64,000 bases of DNA, taken from assembly GCA_044227095.1 (NCBI GenBank), contig JBGAFV010000002.1, positions 1 through 64,000 on the forward strand. The letters are read 5' to 3'. The notes under the pieces were generated by a model. That model was given only the letters and a program-made list of their open reading frames with translations, ran no database searches and had not been told where the DNA came from. Both the position numbers and the translations under genes were made by a program. The stretch is from JACMLD01 sp044227095 (GTDB lineage: Bacteria > Bacteroidota > Bacteroidia > Chitinophagales > Chitinophagaceae). Of the stretch, positions 16,433-25,302 are shown one piece after another; position 1 is the stretch's first letter, and every line of letters starts with the position of its first letter.

Positions 16433-17806
16433 TTATTTATTGAAATTTATCTGCAATACTTGCTTGGTTGAAGCCTTAATCTTAAACCGATCATCAATGC
16501 GGTGACCAATTACCCAAATAATTTTCTTATTTGCTTCCAGCACCCACACTTTTTCTTTGTCTGTTTTTGACAACTTTTGATCGATAAGAAAACGGGAAAG
16601 TTTTTTCTTTTTTCGCATGCCCAATGGATAGAAATAATCGCCTGCTTTCCATTTGCGCAATAGCAATGGAAATTTTATATCAGCAGCATCCAGGAAAGCC
16701 ATGCTTGCAGAATTAACAATTGGGAGTTGAGAATTTGGCTGTAGTTTTAAGACCCCTGCTTTATAAACAATTTCAGTATCTCCTTCTTCTATTAAAACAT
16801 TGGCTGCTTCCACAGATTGATTGGGTGAAATAATGAGCCAGTTGCGGTTTTTAATAACCCTGTGTGTTGCTGATTGAATATACCTGCCCGTTGTGCTATC
16901 CATCAAAGCTATTACTTCTTCCGTTTGATCTGCAGTAAAATGATAGTCTTTAATAATTTCATAAACAACAGAAACAAGCGGCACAGTTTTTTTCAACTTC
17001 AATACAGGTATATGCACTTCATTGCTTTTGTATTCAAGCAATTTCTTTTTGTGCTGTTCTATTGATTGGTGATACAGTGCTTCTATATCTTTAAATCGCT
17101 GGAGGTTATTGGCAAGATTGTTTTCTGCTTCGGGGTATAGATTTTTTATTAGCGGAATTAACTGGTTGCGAAAATAATTCCTGGCGTATTTATCTGAAGC
17201 ATTGGAACTGTCTTCTACCCATTTCAATTTATTGTCGGCAGCGTAGTTTTTTATCTCTTCCTTTTTTGCAAACAACAACGGACGAACAATCTTTCCCTGT
17301 TTTGGTAAGATGCCACGCAAACCCGCAATGCCCGTGCCTTTAAAAAAATTCATGAGCATGGTTTCTATGTTATCATCGAGGTGATGTGCAGTTACAATAT
17401 GAGCCGGGAGTCGATAGTCATTAGTCGTTAGTGGGTGCTGACTATTGACTAAGAACTCACGACTAATGACTACCTCAACAAACCAACTATACCTCAACTC
17501 CCTTGCTGCTACCTGTATAGAAACTTTTTTCTCTACAGCATAAGCATTGGTATCAAATTTCTTAACAAGAATTGGCTTGTTGTATTTGGCAGCAATGTTT
17601 CTTACAAACTGTTCATCCCTTTCGCTCTCTTCACCTCTTAATTGAAAATTGCAATGTGCAATTACAAAATCAAAACCAGCCTGGCTGCATAGTTCGCAAA
17701 GCACAACAGAATCTATACCGCCGCTAACGGCCAGCAGTAATGTATCTTCTGGTGAGAAAAGATTTTCTTTTTGTATAAATTCTTTGAAGGCTTCTAGCAA
17801 ATGCAT
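16433..17806 (-). CDS. tilS: tRNA(Ile)-lysidine synthase TilS with an in-frame repeat insertion
   Basis: A 457-residue PP-loop ATPase that converts C34 of tRNA-Ile(CAU) to lysidine. The P-loop SGGIDS is at 28-33, and HCNFQLRGEESERDE and TAHHLDDNIETMLMNFFKGTG are the other N-domain signatures; the C-terminal half is the TilS substrate-binding domain. The frame extends 17 codons further, but ATG at 17806 (MHLLEAF) fits the family. Odd: residues about 112-136, between the helix ending LRYSWFVEV and the strand IVTAHHLDD, are encoded by a GTCATTAGTCGTTAGT-type repeat (17404-17475) that elsewhere is intergenic. Relatives have only a few residues here. The frame stays open, so the protein is probably made with an extra loop. 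Confidence 0.93.
   Translation of the reverse strand: MHLLEAFKEFIQKENLFSPEDTLLLAVSGGIDSVVLCELCSQAGFDFVIAHCNFQLRGEESERDEQFVRNIAAKYNKPILVKKFDTNAYAVEKKVSIQVAARELRYSWFVEVVISREFLVNSQHPLTTNDYRLPAHIVTAHHLDDNIETMLMNFFKGTGIAGLRGILPKQGKIVRPLLFAKKEEIKNYAADNKLKWVEDSSNASDKYARNYFRNQLIPLIKNLYPEAENNLANNLQRFKDIEALYHQSIEQHKKKLLEYKSNEVHIPVLKLKKTVPLVSVVYEIIKDYHFTADQTEEVIALMDSTTGRYIQSATHRVIKNRNWLIISPNQSVEAANVLIEEGDTEIVYKAGVLKLQPNSQLPIVNSASMAFLDAADIKFPLLLRKWKAGDYFYPLGMRKKKKLSRFLIDQKLSKTDKEKVWVLEANKKIIWVIGHRIDDRFKIKASTKQVLQINFNK
17404..17475. repeat. Inverted repeat inside tilS
   Basis: TAGTCATTAGTCGT (17415-17428) and ACGACTAATGACTA (17459-17472) are perfect 14-bp inverted arms around a 30-base loop. The loop is made of the same short period (GACTATTGACTAAG). 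The element is in frame with tilS and encodes the extra loop. Confidence 0.85.
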
Positions 17807-17985
17807 TTTTAAAAATCTGTTTTGTAATAGATAACCACGGAGACAAGGAGAACACAAAGAAACACTGAGCTAATCGCTGTGCTGCTCACTGTCCTTTGTG
17901 TTACCTTGGTTAAAAGCCGATACACAATAAAAAGTACAAGTGTGCGACGCAAGAATGTTTAATAGCTATTCAAATGCCTGGACAA

Positions 17986-18306
17986 TCATCCCAATACCTC
18001 TTTAACAATAAACCTTTTTGGATTGGCAGCATCATATATCAACCGTACTTTACTGCCTTTCTTTTTAAAAGATATGCTGGCTTTGTATTGTTCTGTAATC
18101 ACTACCTGTTCTTTGGTAATAAATTTTATAAGCGGTGCTCCATTTGCATTTTTAGTGCTATCACCAACAACATCATAAATTTCACCTTCCGTTTCAATAC
18201 CTTCTTGCAAAAGCTTTTTTTTCTTTTGCTGCTGCACCACGCCCAATATAATTAAAACAGCACCCACTGCTACAGAAACATATGCTTGTATTCTTGATAA
18301 ATTCAC
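17986..18306 (-). CDS. Small membrane protein, DUF3592-like
   Basis: A 106-residue protein with one N-terminal membrane span (VSVAVGAVLIILGVVQ) followed by a charged KKKK stretch and a beta-rich soluble part beginning GIETEGEIYDVV. That arrangement, with a VRLIYDAANPKRFIV ending, matches DUF3592-type proteins. No function is known. The start codon is GTG at 18306. It lies 20 bases downstream of the TPR gene on the same strand, so the two probably form an operon. Confidence 0.6.
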   Translation of the reverse strand: MNLSRIQAYVSVAVGAVLIILGVVQQQKKKKLLQEGIETEGEIYDVVGDSTKNANGAPLIKFITKEQVVITEQYKASISFKKKGSKVRLIYDAANPKRFIVKEVLG

Positions 18307-18326
18307 AATTATTTTTTTAAGATAAA

Positions 18327-18638
18327 TTAATAAACCAAATCATCATACGCAGCACGCAATTCACCTAATGCATGATTATCGCCTGCTTTCATTGCCGCTG
18401 CAATTCCTTTTTGGTACCAATCAATAGCTGCATCCCGCTCTCCTGTGCGTTCCAATAATTTAGCAAGGTGATAATAAGAACCTATATAGGTTGAATCGTT
18501 GCCAAGAATGTCTTCAAAAATTTTGCGTGCGCCTGCATCATCCCCAACTTTTATATGCTCCAGTGCCAAAGCATGTTGCAAAAAATTGTCTGCCGGGTTC
18601 GCTTTTAATAATTCCTTTAACCGATCTACCCTGTCCAT
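18327..18638 (-). CDS. Small TPR protein
   Basis: A 103-residue protein of about two and a half tetratricopeptide repeats: FLQHALALEHIKVGDDAGARKIF, then YIGSYYHLAKLLERTGERDAAIDWY and a final shorter helix pair. No signal peptide is present. Proteins of this size and type are common in Bacteroidota as short scaffold or binding proteins; the partner is unknown. The next gene on the strand is the DUF3592-like membrane protein, and the divergent etfBA promoter starts 30 bases upstream. Confidence 0.75.
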   Translation of the reverse strand: MDRVDRLKELLKANPADNFLQHALALEHIKVGDDAGARKIFEDILGNDSTYIGSYYHLAKLLERTGERDAAIDWYQKGIAAAMKAGDNHALGELRAAYDDLVY

Positions 18639-18667
18639 TAAATTCTCAATTATTTTTTAAATCAGTG

Positions 18668-18698
18668 TTTGAAATATAGCAGCATCCACTTATCTTTG
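18668..18698 (+). promoter_or_regulatory. Promoter of etfBA
   Basis: TTTG at 18668-18671 and TATCTTTG at 18691-18698 are 19 bases apart, an exact match to the Bacteroidota TTTG-N19-TAnnTTTG promoter. The etfB start is 58 bases downstream. Confidence 0.75.
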
Positions 18699-18756
18699 TT
18701 TAGTTGCATAAACAACCTTTATGTTGATTATTTACATTCACTAAAAAATTGCTCCC

Positions 18757-19500
18757 ATGAAGATACTGGTCTGTATTAGCAAAACGCCTGATACCACGGC
18801 AAAAATAGCCTTCACAGATAACAATACGAAATTCGCTGAAGCTGGCGTACAATGGATCATTAACCCTTACGATGAGTGGTATGCATTGGTACGTGCTATA
18901 GAGCTGAAAGAAAAAGATCCTGCTACTGTAATTCACCTGGTAACGGTAGGTGCGCCAGATGCTGACCCCATCATTCGCAAGGCGCTTGCGCTTGGCGGCG
19001 ATGAAGCCATTCGTGTAAACACAGATAGCCACGATAGTTTTGTAATTGCTTCGCAAATTGCAGCCGTTGCAAAAGAAGGGTCCTATGATTTAATCTTTAC
19101 CGGAAAAGAAACAATAGATTATAACGGCTCTGCTATTGGCGGCATGGTAGCAGAATTGTTAGACCTGCCTTATGTATCGCTTGCTACAAAATTTGAAGTT
19201 AATGGCAGCACTGCAACTATTACAAGAGAAATTGAAGGTGGCGAAGAAGTGTGTGAAGTTAGCCTGCCCCTTACCGTTAGTTGCCAGAAAGGTATGGCAG
19301 AACAACGCATACCTAATATGAAAGGCATTATGGCTGCCCGTACAAAACCGTTAAAAGTAAAAGATCCGATTGCTGTTGATGCCCTTACAAGTGTTGCAGA
19401 CTTTGGACTTCCCCCGGCAAAAGCGGGTGTAAAGTTAATACCTGCAGATAACCCTGCAGAGTTAATAAGGTTGCTGCATGAAGAAGCAAAAGCGATTTAA
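18757..19500 (+). CDS. etfB: Electron transfer flavoprotein subunit beta
   Basis: A 247-residue ETF beta chain, which binds AMP and forms a heterodimer with EtfA to accept electrons from acyl-CoA dehydrogenases. The N-terminal MKILVCISKTPDTTAKI, the region DLIFTGKETIDYNGSAIGG and the signature VELPCVV-like block VSLPLTVSCQKGMAEQRIPNMKGIMAA are characteristic. EtfA follows after a 116-base gap holding an inverted repeat. The ETF:quinone oxidoreductase is not in the window. Confidence 0.96.
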   Translation: MKILVCISKTPDTTAKIAFTDNNTKFAEAGVQWIINPYDEWYALVRAIELKEKDPATVIHLVTVGAPDADPIIRKALALGGDEAIRVNTDSHDSFVIASQIAAVAKEGSYDLIFTGKETIDYNGSAIGGMVAELLDLPYVSLATKFEVNGSTATITREIEGGEEVCEVSLPLTVSCQKGMAEQRIPNMKGIMAARTKPLKVKDPIAVDALTSVADFGLPPAKAGVKLIPADNPAELIRLLHEEAKAI

Positions 19501-19506
19501 AACCCA

Positions 19507-19590
19507 GTGTGGAAAATATGAAAATGTGATAAATATGCTAATGCCTTTTCTTAATTATCACATTTCCACACTATCACATTTTCACATTTT
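19507..19590. repeat. ATGTGAAAATGTGA-type inverted repeat between etfB and etfA
   Basis: GTGTGGAAA and AAATGTGATAA on the left pair with TTATCACATTTCCACAC on the right, about 20 bases apart. The CACATTTTCACA unit recurs at 54515-54560, 56755-56950 and 63770-63800. It sits inside what is otherwise an operon and might act as a partial terminator or processing site. Confidence 0.6.
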
Positions 19591-19616
19591 ATTCAAGCAT
19601 TTTAAATAAAAGAAAG

Positions 19617-20576
19617 ATGTCAGTACTAATATTTATAGACCAGGCAGAAGGCCTTGTAAAAAAAGCATCACTTGAGGCTATTACTTATGGCGCAGCAGTA
19701 GCTGCACAACTTGGTACAACTGCAGAAGGTGTAGTGTTGGGCACAGCTAAAGAAGATCTTGCTGCACTAGGTAAATACGGTGTAAAAAAGATACATCATG
19801 TAAACAATGAAACGCTAAACCAGTTTGATGCACAGTTGTATACCAAAGTAATTGCACAGGCAGCAGAAGCCACTGGTGCTACTGTATTGATATTTTCTAA
19901 TAATGTAGATGGCAAAGCCATTGCACCGCGTTTGTCTGCAAGGCTTAAAGCAGGTTTGGTAGCAGGTGCTGTTGCATTGCCCGATACCAGCAAAGGATTT
20001 ACTGTAAAGAAAAATGTTTTCAGCGGAAAGGCATTTGCCAACATAACTGTAAATACTGCAGTAAAAATTATTTCGCTTAGCCCTAATGCTTATAAAACTG
20101 TTGCAACTGAAGGAACTGCGGAAGTAGTAGCATTAAATGCAACTGTAGATGCACCAAAAGTAAAAGTAACTGCAGTAAATAAAGTAAGCGGAGAAATATC
20201 TTTAAGTGAAGCAGAAATAGTAGTAAGTGCGGGCCGTGGTTTAAAAGGCCCAGAAAACTGGGGCATGATAGAAGAACTTGCAAAATTGTTGCATGCGGCT
20301 ACAGCATGTAGCAGGCCGGTTGCAGATATTGGCTGGCGTCCGCACCACGAACATGTTGGACAAACAGGCCTTGCCATTGCGCCTAATCTCTATATCGCAA
20401 TTGGTATTTCCGGCGCTATACAACACCTTGCCGGCGTAAACAGGAGTAAAACAATTGTGGTGATAAACAAAGATCCCGAAGCGCCATTCTTTAAAGCAGC
20501 AGATTATGGTATTGTAGGAGATGCTTTTGAAGTTGTTCCAAAAATGATTGAAGCAGTAAAGCAGTTGAAGAAATAG
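19617..20576 (+). CDS. etfA: Electron transfer flavoprotein subunit alpha
   Basis: A 319-residue ETF alpha chain. The FAD-binding C-terminal domain is clear from VSAGRGLKGPENW, ATACSRPVADIGWRPHHEHVGQTG and YIAIGISGAIQHLAGVNRSKTIVVINKD, which are the family signature. With EtfB it forms the soluble carrier that moves electrons from several dehydrogenases to the respiratory chain. The gene ends in a strong terminator at 20636-20668. Confidence 0.97.
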   Translation: MSVLIFIDQAEGLVKKASLEAITYGAAVAAQLGTTAEGVVLGTAKEDLAALGKYGVKKIHHVNNETLNQFDAQLYTKVIAQAAEATGATVLIFSNNVDGKAIAPRLSARLKAGLVAGAVALPDTSKGFTVKKNVFSGKAFANITVNTAVKIISLSPNAYKTVATEGTAEVVALNATVDAPKVKVTAVNKVSGEISLSEAEIVVSAGRGLKGPENWGMIEELAKLLHAATACSRPVADIGWRPHHEHVGQTGLAIAPNLYIAIGISGAIQHLAGVNRSKTIVVINKDPEAPFFKAADYGIVGDAFEVVPKMIEAVKQLKK

Positions 20577-20635
20577 ATACGAGCTACTAGTTGTTAGCTA
20601 TGAGCTTTCGCCAACATAACATTTTATATTTAGTT

Positions 20636-20668
20636 AAACGCAAAGGAAAATTTCTTTGCGTTTTTTTA
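20636..20668 (+). terminator. Terminator of etfBA
   Basis: AAACGCAAAG and CTTTGCGTTT form a 10-bp stem with an 8-base loop, followed by T-rich sequence. It lies 60 bases after etfA. Confidence 0.85.
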
Positions 20669-20719
20669 TTATTAACTGTCAATAAACTTTGTGACACTAA
20701 CAATTAATAATGCATCGTG

Positions 20720-20764
20720 CACCCCCGGCCCCTCTCCAACTTCGTTTGAGAGGGGCCGGGGGTG
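20720..20764. repeat. GC-rich 17-bp palindrome
   Basis: CACCCCCGGCCCCTCTC and GAGAGGGGCCGGGGGTG are perfect arms of 17 bp around an 11-base loop. Its composition is far more GC-rich than the surroundings. No T-run follows on the plus strand, but GGTAATTTTT does, so a secondary terminator role is possible. Confidence 0.8.
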
Positions 20765-20823
20765 AGGTAATTTTTCATTACATTGCGTTTACAATTGTGT
20801 TACCAGCGATAGTAATGCTATCA

Positions 20824-20850
20824 GGCATTGTTGTGTCACTCACTTGTACG
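20824..20850 (+). repeat. Dispersed repeat, head module upstream of pgi
   Basis: TGTGTCACTCACTTGTACG here is identical to a stretch at 56611-56629. No palindromic body follows. It ends 38 bases before the pgi start. Confidence 0.6.
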
Positions 20851-20887
20851 GCAAATCTTTATTGAACGGTTCAAAAAATTACAGGTT

Positions 20888-22543
20888 ATGTTTCCAAAAA
20901 TCAGTCCTACAGGCACCAAAGCCTGGCAACAGTTACAACAACATTTTAATAATGAAATGAAACAGGCAAAACTGCGGCAGTTGTTTGCTTCAGATACTGA
21001 CCGATTTCAAAAATATTCTTTACAGTTTGGAGATATCCTGTTCGACTATTCAAAAAACATTGTAACCGACAATACGCTTGCGCTATTACAACAGCTGGCT
21101 GCAGAATGCAAACTCCCCGAAGCCATCAGCGCCATGTATAACGGCGAAAAAATAAATGAAACAGAAAACCGCAGTGTATTGCACATTGCTTTAAGAAATC
21201 TTTCTGGTACACCCATTAATAGCGATGGTAAAGATGTAATGCCAGATGTATTGCGGGTACTGGCACAAATGAAAAGTTTTTGCGAAAAAATTCATAGCGG
21301 TCAATGGAAAGGATATACAGGTAAGCCTATCCGTTACATTGTAAACATTGGCATTGGCGGCAGCGATCTTGGACCGGTAATGGTAACAGAAGCATTAAAA
21401 CCCTACTGGAAAGAAAACATGCAGCCTTATTTTGTTTCTAACGTAGATGCTACACATATTGCAGAAACACTAAAAAAAGTAAACCCTGAAGAAACATTGT
21501 TTTTGATTGCTTCCAAAACATTTACTACACAAGAAACCATGACCAATGCAAACACTGCACGTGACTGGTTTCTTAAAGCTGCAAAAGATGAAGCACATAT
21601 TGCAAAACATTTTGCTGCTCTTTCTACCAATGAAAAAGATGTGGTAAAATTTGGTATAGACAAAGCCAATATGTTTGAATTCTGGGACTGGGTTGGCGGC
21701 CGCTATTCGCTATGGAGTGCTATTGGTTTGTCTATTGCACTTACTATTGGCTACGATAATTTTGAAGCATTGCTTAAAGGTGCGCATGAAACAGACAATC
21801 ATTTTAAAAATACTGCTCCGGAAAAAAATATTCCGGTAATTATGGCATTGCTTGGTTGCTGGTACAGCAATTTCTTTGGCGCACAAAGTGAAGCCATTCT
21901 TCCATATGATCAATACCTGCACCGCTTTGCTGCTTATTTTCAGCAAGGCAATATGGAAAGCAATGGTAAGTATGTATCAAGAACTAATGAACGTGTAGAT
22001 CATCAAACAGGGCCGGTTATCTGGGGGGAACCCGGAACAAATGGACAACATGCATTTTACCAGTTAATACACCAGGGCACTTTGCTAATACCGTGCGATT
22101 TTATTGCACCGGCCATCAGTCATAACCCAATAAGCGATCACCACAATAAACTGCTTTCTAATTTCTTTGCGCAAACCCAGGCTTTGATGAATGGGAAAAC
22201 AACGGAGGAAGCAAAAGCAGAATTAGAAAAAGCTGGTATGAAGCCTGATGCTATTGCAAAACTATTGCCTCATAAAGTTTTTGAAGGCAACAGGCCTACC
22301 AATTCTTTCCTTGTAAAAAAGATTACGCCATTTACACTTGGCCAGCTTATAGCATTGTATGAACATAAAATATTTGTGCAGGGTGTTATCTGGAATATTT
22401 TCAGTTTTGACCAATGGGGTGTTGAATTAGGCAAACAACTGGCAGGTAAAATTTTACCGGAACTTGAAAATGAAACGCCTGTTTCCAGTCACGATAGTTC
22501 AACCAATGGCCTGATCAATGCTTACAAAAAAAGCAGGAAATAG
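20888..22543 (+). CDS. pgi: Glucose-6-phosphate isomerase
   Basis: A 551-residue phosphoglucose isomerase, interconverting glucose 6-phosphate and fructose 6-phosphate in glycolysis. NIGIGGSDLGP and SNVDATHIAETL (sugar-phosphate binding), GGRYSLWSAIGLSIAL (PGI signature 1) and GVIWNIFSFDQWGVELGK (signature 2) are intact. The frame begins 20 codons earlier (20828), but that extension is translated repeat sequence, and MFPKISPTGTKAW at 20888 is the family start. Confidence 0.97.
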   Translation: MFPKISPTGTKAWQQLQQHFNNEMKQAKLRQLFASDTDRFQKYSLQFGDILFDYSKNIVTDNTLALLQQLAAECKLPEAISAMYNGEKINETENRSVLHIALRNLSGTPINSDGKDVMPDVLRVLAQMKSFCEKIHSGQWKGYTGKPIRYIVNIGIGGSDLGPVMVTEALKPYWKENMQPYFVSNVDATHIAETLKKVNPEETLFLIASKTFTTQETMTNANTARDWFLKAAKDEAHIAKHFAALSTNEKDVVKFGIDKANMFEFWDWVGGRYSLWSAIGLSIALTIGYDNFEALLKGAHETDNHFKNTAPEKNIPVIMALLGCWYSNFFGAQSEAILPYDQYLHRFAAYFQQGNMESNGKYVSRTNERVDHQTGPVIWGEPGTNGQHAFYQLIHQGTLLIPCDFIAPAISHNPISDHHNKLLSNFFAQTQALMNGKTTEEAKAELEKAGMKPDAIAKLLPHKVFEGNRPTNSFLVKKITPFTLGQLIALYEHKIFVQGVIWNIFSFDQWGVELGKQLAGKILPELENETPVSSHDSSTNGLINAYKKSRK

Positions 22544-22571
22544 GTTAACTTCAGCATATAAACTCAATGTC

Positions 22572-22973
22572 ATGAAAAGTTTATTTTCGGCAGCATTATT
22601 ATGCTGTATACTTAGCAGCAGCTTTGCGCAGAAACAATCAGACCCATTGCCTTATAATAAAGAGCAGCTCGATTCTCTGTTTAAAAATCTTCCAAAATCA
22701 AATCAACCTTTTGTTTTTCCTTCACCAAAAGGATATACCCTGCCAGAAAACATGAATAGCTTTGAAATGGTAAATCCCGGTGCTACTGTTATTAATAAAA
22801 CAACCAGGGGCACTATTTACAATATGCCTTTAGACAATATGGCTGTACTTGTACCAGATATGAATACAGTAGAAAATATGCCGGGCAGCAGCCGTAATTA
22901 CAAACCGGTGCCGCAAAGCAATATGCCTAACCCGTTGCAGCCACAGATGTATAATAAGAAAAAGAAGAATTAA
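22572..22973 (+). CDS. Secreted protein of unknown function
   Basis: A 133-residue protein with a signal peptide (SLFSAALLCCILSSSFA, cleavage before QKQSD). The mature part is low in structure-forming sequence and rich in Asn, Pro and Met (PFVFPSPKGYTLPENMNSF, MPNPLQPQMYNKKKKN). No known domain is recognised. The frame overlaps the pgi stop, but ATG at 22572 gives the signal peptide and is chosen. It follows pgi by 28 bases and ends in a terminator, so it is probably cotranscribed with pgi. Confidence 0.7.
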   Translation: MKSLFSAALLCCILSSSFAQKQSDPLPYNKEQLDSLFKNLPKSNQPFVFPSPKGYTLPENMNSFEMVNPGATVINKTTRGTIYNMPLDNMAVLVPDMNTVENMPGSSRNYKPVPQSNMPNPLQPQMYNKKKKN

Positions 22974-22982
22974 TTCATTCAA

Positions 22983-23024
22983 TAAAAAAATCCCGCATCA
23001 TAAAAAATACGGGATTTTTTTTAT
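22983..23024. terminator. Bidirectional terminator between secreted protein and M43 protease
   Basis: AAATCCCG and CGGGATTT are 8-bp arms around a 15-base A-rich loop, with A-run before and T-run after, the pattern of a two-way terminator between convergent genes. Confidence 0.85.
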
Positions 23025-23038
23025 TACTTTTTTTCAGT

Positions 23039-25162
23039 TTATTGTTTCACCACTTTCCTGCTTATTACCTTATCTCCTACTTGTGCCTGTAAAATGTATG
23101 TTCCACTGGTAAGCGCAAGACCAGATACATCAATATGTGTTAGCTGTCCATTAGCCACGTTGTAATTTTTACTAAATACTTTTCTGCCAGTAATATCAAA
23201 CAAGTATACCATGCTGTTTCCTTTTGTCATTCCGGTAAATACAACATCCAACTGCCCGGCAAAAGGATTGTTGATTACTTTCATTCCCGGAGTATTGTTA
23301 TCATCAGCTTTTACTATTACCACCTGGCTTAGTTCCGAACGCAAATCAACATCAATTTGTCTTAGCCTGTAATAATTCACACCTGCAGGAATGTCTTTAT
23401 CTGTAAAGGAGTAAATACTTCCGTTAGGCAAATTGGTTGCTGCTACAGTTCCTATAAACGTAAACGAAATACCATCAGTTGATCTTTCAATCGCAAATTC
23501 TTTTGCATTTTGTTCATAAGAAGTTTTCCAGGAGAGCAATGCATCATTGCCTGCTTTTTCTCCTTTAAAGTATTCAAACTTTACAGGGAGTAAAGCGGTT
23601 AGGTATACAGGATAGTCTTCTGCCTGTCCGTAAGTTGGGTTATAACATGCATTGGTTATTGTAAATCCTCCGCCATATACTGTAGAAATTTCTTCCAATA
23701 CACGCATCCTTAAAGCAGTTGTAGTAGCTGCTGTTGTAGGCACTGTAAAGCTGGTGCTTATGGAAGCAAAGCCGCTGCCGGGTTTAGGTATATCGGCATT
23801 GTAATAAATTTGTTCTGTGGCGTTACTAAACACACCATCATTATTATAATCTATCCATGCCCTCACCTGCTCACGGTTCTGGCTTTGAAAAGTTACAGAA
23901 AATGTATAGCTATTCCCTTTTTGCAAAGGCACCAGGTAAATACATTCACTTGTTTTATCAACATAGCCGCCATCGTAAGGGGTAGCATCAGAAGTAAATG
24001 TTTTGCTTCCTACAGTTACATTTATAAGACCGCCGCCCAAACTACCAAGGCCTGTTGCTGAAGTTGTTGGTGTACAAGATGCGCTTATTGGCGCTACATA
24101 CGGATACAAAGGACCAGCGGCTCCAAATGCCTGTGCCGAAGCAAAATTTGCACGGCCGGGTAAAGTCATAGCTGCTAGCATTCTTGCTTTTTGCCCTGCA
24201 GTAAACAATGTAAAACAACTGGTGTAGTTCATGAAGTTGTTTTCTGTGTTAATGCTATAGGCAGTTCCTGTACAGGAATTGGTGCCAGTGCGGCAGGTAA
24301 AATCTACAACGCCTGCGGTTTGGTTGTAAGAAATAGGATCGGTATCGCAAACAAAATCACCGTCTGTAGTACAATCAGTATTTGCAGGACAAGTTGCTGC
24401 ATCGGGTGATCCATTAAATGGATGATAGAGACCCAGTGCGTGGCCAATTTCGTGCGGCAGGGTTTTTTTGCCAGACTGCATTTGCGTTGCCAGCATAATG
24501 GTTCCATCATTTGATGCAAAACCGCCCGCAAGCGCAGCAAAGCCGGCAATAAACTGCCCGCTGGTACCATCTTTGGTATCAATTTTATTTACCACCCAGA
24601 TATTGTAATAAGCGTTAGGATCCCAGCGATCAAAACTTTTTAGCGTGAGGCTGTTAACCCCTGTTGAGCCACTTGAATTAACCCCATTAGCAACATAGTT
24701 GGTAAGTGATGAACCATCAATTCTATCTATACCAGTTGTAGCATTGCAATAAGGATCCCTTGTTGCCAGTGCAAATTGTATTTGTATATCGCCAACACCC
24801 TGGGTACCAGGATAAGTACCATTATAAATCTGGTTCAGGTAATTAATAGCTCCAACAATAGAAGCATCGGTAGGATTATAAATAGTGCCGATAGCACCGC
24901 CAGTATGTACCACATGCACTACTACCGGAATAGTATACAAAGTAGCTTCAACCCCATTCACCCGTGCGTCTGACAGGTTTCTGTGGTTATCAATATAGCG
25001 GCGGATATTTGCTTCTGAAGCTTCAACATTTTTACGATAGGAAGGATCCGATTTCATCAGCTTTGCATGCATATCGTCGAAGCCGCAAATTGCTTGAGAA
25101 TGAACGTTCAACCCGAAAAAGCAAAAGGACAATACCGTTAAAAAAACCTGGTATAGTTTCAT
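23039..25162 (-). CDS. Secreted M43 (pappalysin-like) zinc metalloprotease with GEVED and T9SS sorting domains
   Basis: A 707-residue exported protease. Order: signal peptide (1-23), propeptide, catalytic domain with the zinc site HEIGHALGLYH (237-247; His237, His241, His247, Glu238), the Cys-rich tail after it (TCPANTDCTTDGDFVCDTDP), a GEVED domain (YIDYNNDGVFSNATEQ) near residues 400-530, and a C-terminal type A sorting domain (VINNPFAGQLDVVF to SRKVVKQ). The last part targets the protein to the type IX secretion system, so it acts outside the cell or on its surface. It probably digests environmental protein. The gene is monocistronic with terminators on both sides. Confidence 0.93.
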   Translation of the reverse strand: MKLYQVFLTVLSFCFFGLNVHSQAICGFDDMHAKLMKSDPSYRKNVEASEANIRRYIDNHRNLSDARVNGVEATLYTIPVVVHVVHTGGAIGTIYNPTDASIVGAINYLNQIYNGTYPGTQGVGDIQIQFALATRDPYCNATTGIDRIDGSSLTNYVANGVNSSGSTGVNSLTLKSFDRWDPNAYYNIWVVNKIDTKDGTSGQFIAGFAALAGGFASNDGTIMLATQMQSGKKTLPHEIGHALGLYHPFNGSPDAATCPANTDCTTDGDFVCDTDPISYNQTAGVVDFTCRTGTNSCTGTAYSINTENNFMNYTSCFTLFTAGQKARMLAAMTLPGRANFASAQAFGAAGPLYPYVAPISASCTPTTSATGLGSLGGGLINVTVGSKTFTSDATPYDGGYVDKTSECIYLVPLQKGNSYTFSVTFQSQNREQVRAWIDYNNDGVFSNATEQIYYNADIPKPGSGFASISTSFTVPTTAATTTALRMRVLEEISTVYGGGFTITNACYNPTYGQAEDYPVYLTALLPVKFEYFKGEKAGNDALLSWKTSYEQNAKEFAIERSTDGISFTFIGTVAATNLPNGSIYSFTDKDIPAGVNYYRLRQIDVDLRSELSQVVIVKADDNNTPGMKVINNPFAGQLDVVFTGMTKGNSMVYLFDITGRKVFSKNYNVANGQLTHIDVSGLALTSGTYILQAQVGDKVISRKVVKQ

Positions 25163-25238
25163 AAACAGTGGTTATAAGGATATTTGGAAAAAAACTATAA
25201 CGCAGGAATTAAATTTTTATTTAGTAACCATTAATAAA

Positions 25239-25263
25239 TAAGCCCCTCAAAAAGAGGGGCTTA
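25239..25263 (-). terminator. Terminator of PUR-family gene
   Basis: TAAGCCCCTC and GAGGGGCTTA are perfect 10-bp arms around a 5-base A loop, followed on the minus strand by TTTATTAATGG. It lies 40 bases after the stop of the PUR gene. Confidence 0.8.
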
Positions 25264-25302
25264 TACTTATTGTCCAAAAAGGTTACTTGTTCTTTAAAGA
25301 TT

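Noticed and set aside
16716..16745. Second repeat insertion in tilS (AATTGGGAGTTGAGAATTTGG)
   Set aside because: The sequence resembles the short-period class, but it has no inverted partner and this part of TilS varies in length in the family, so evidence is too weak for a separate claim.
16433..17857. Frameshift or pseudogene in tilS
   Set aside because: The reading frame is continuous through the repeat insertion and all motifs on both sides are intact.
20828..20887. Upstream extension of pgi
   Set aside because: The extra 20 codons are translated head repeat and are not found in phosphoglucose isomerases.
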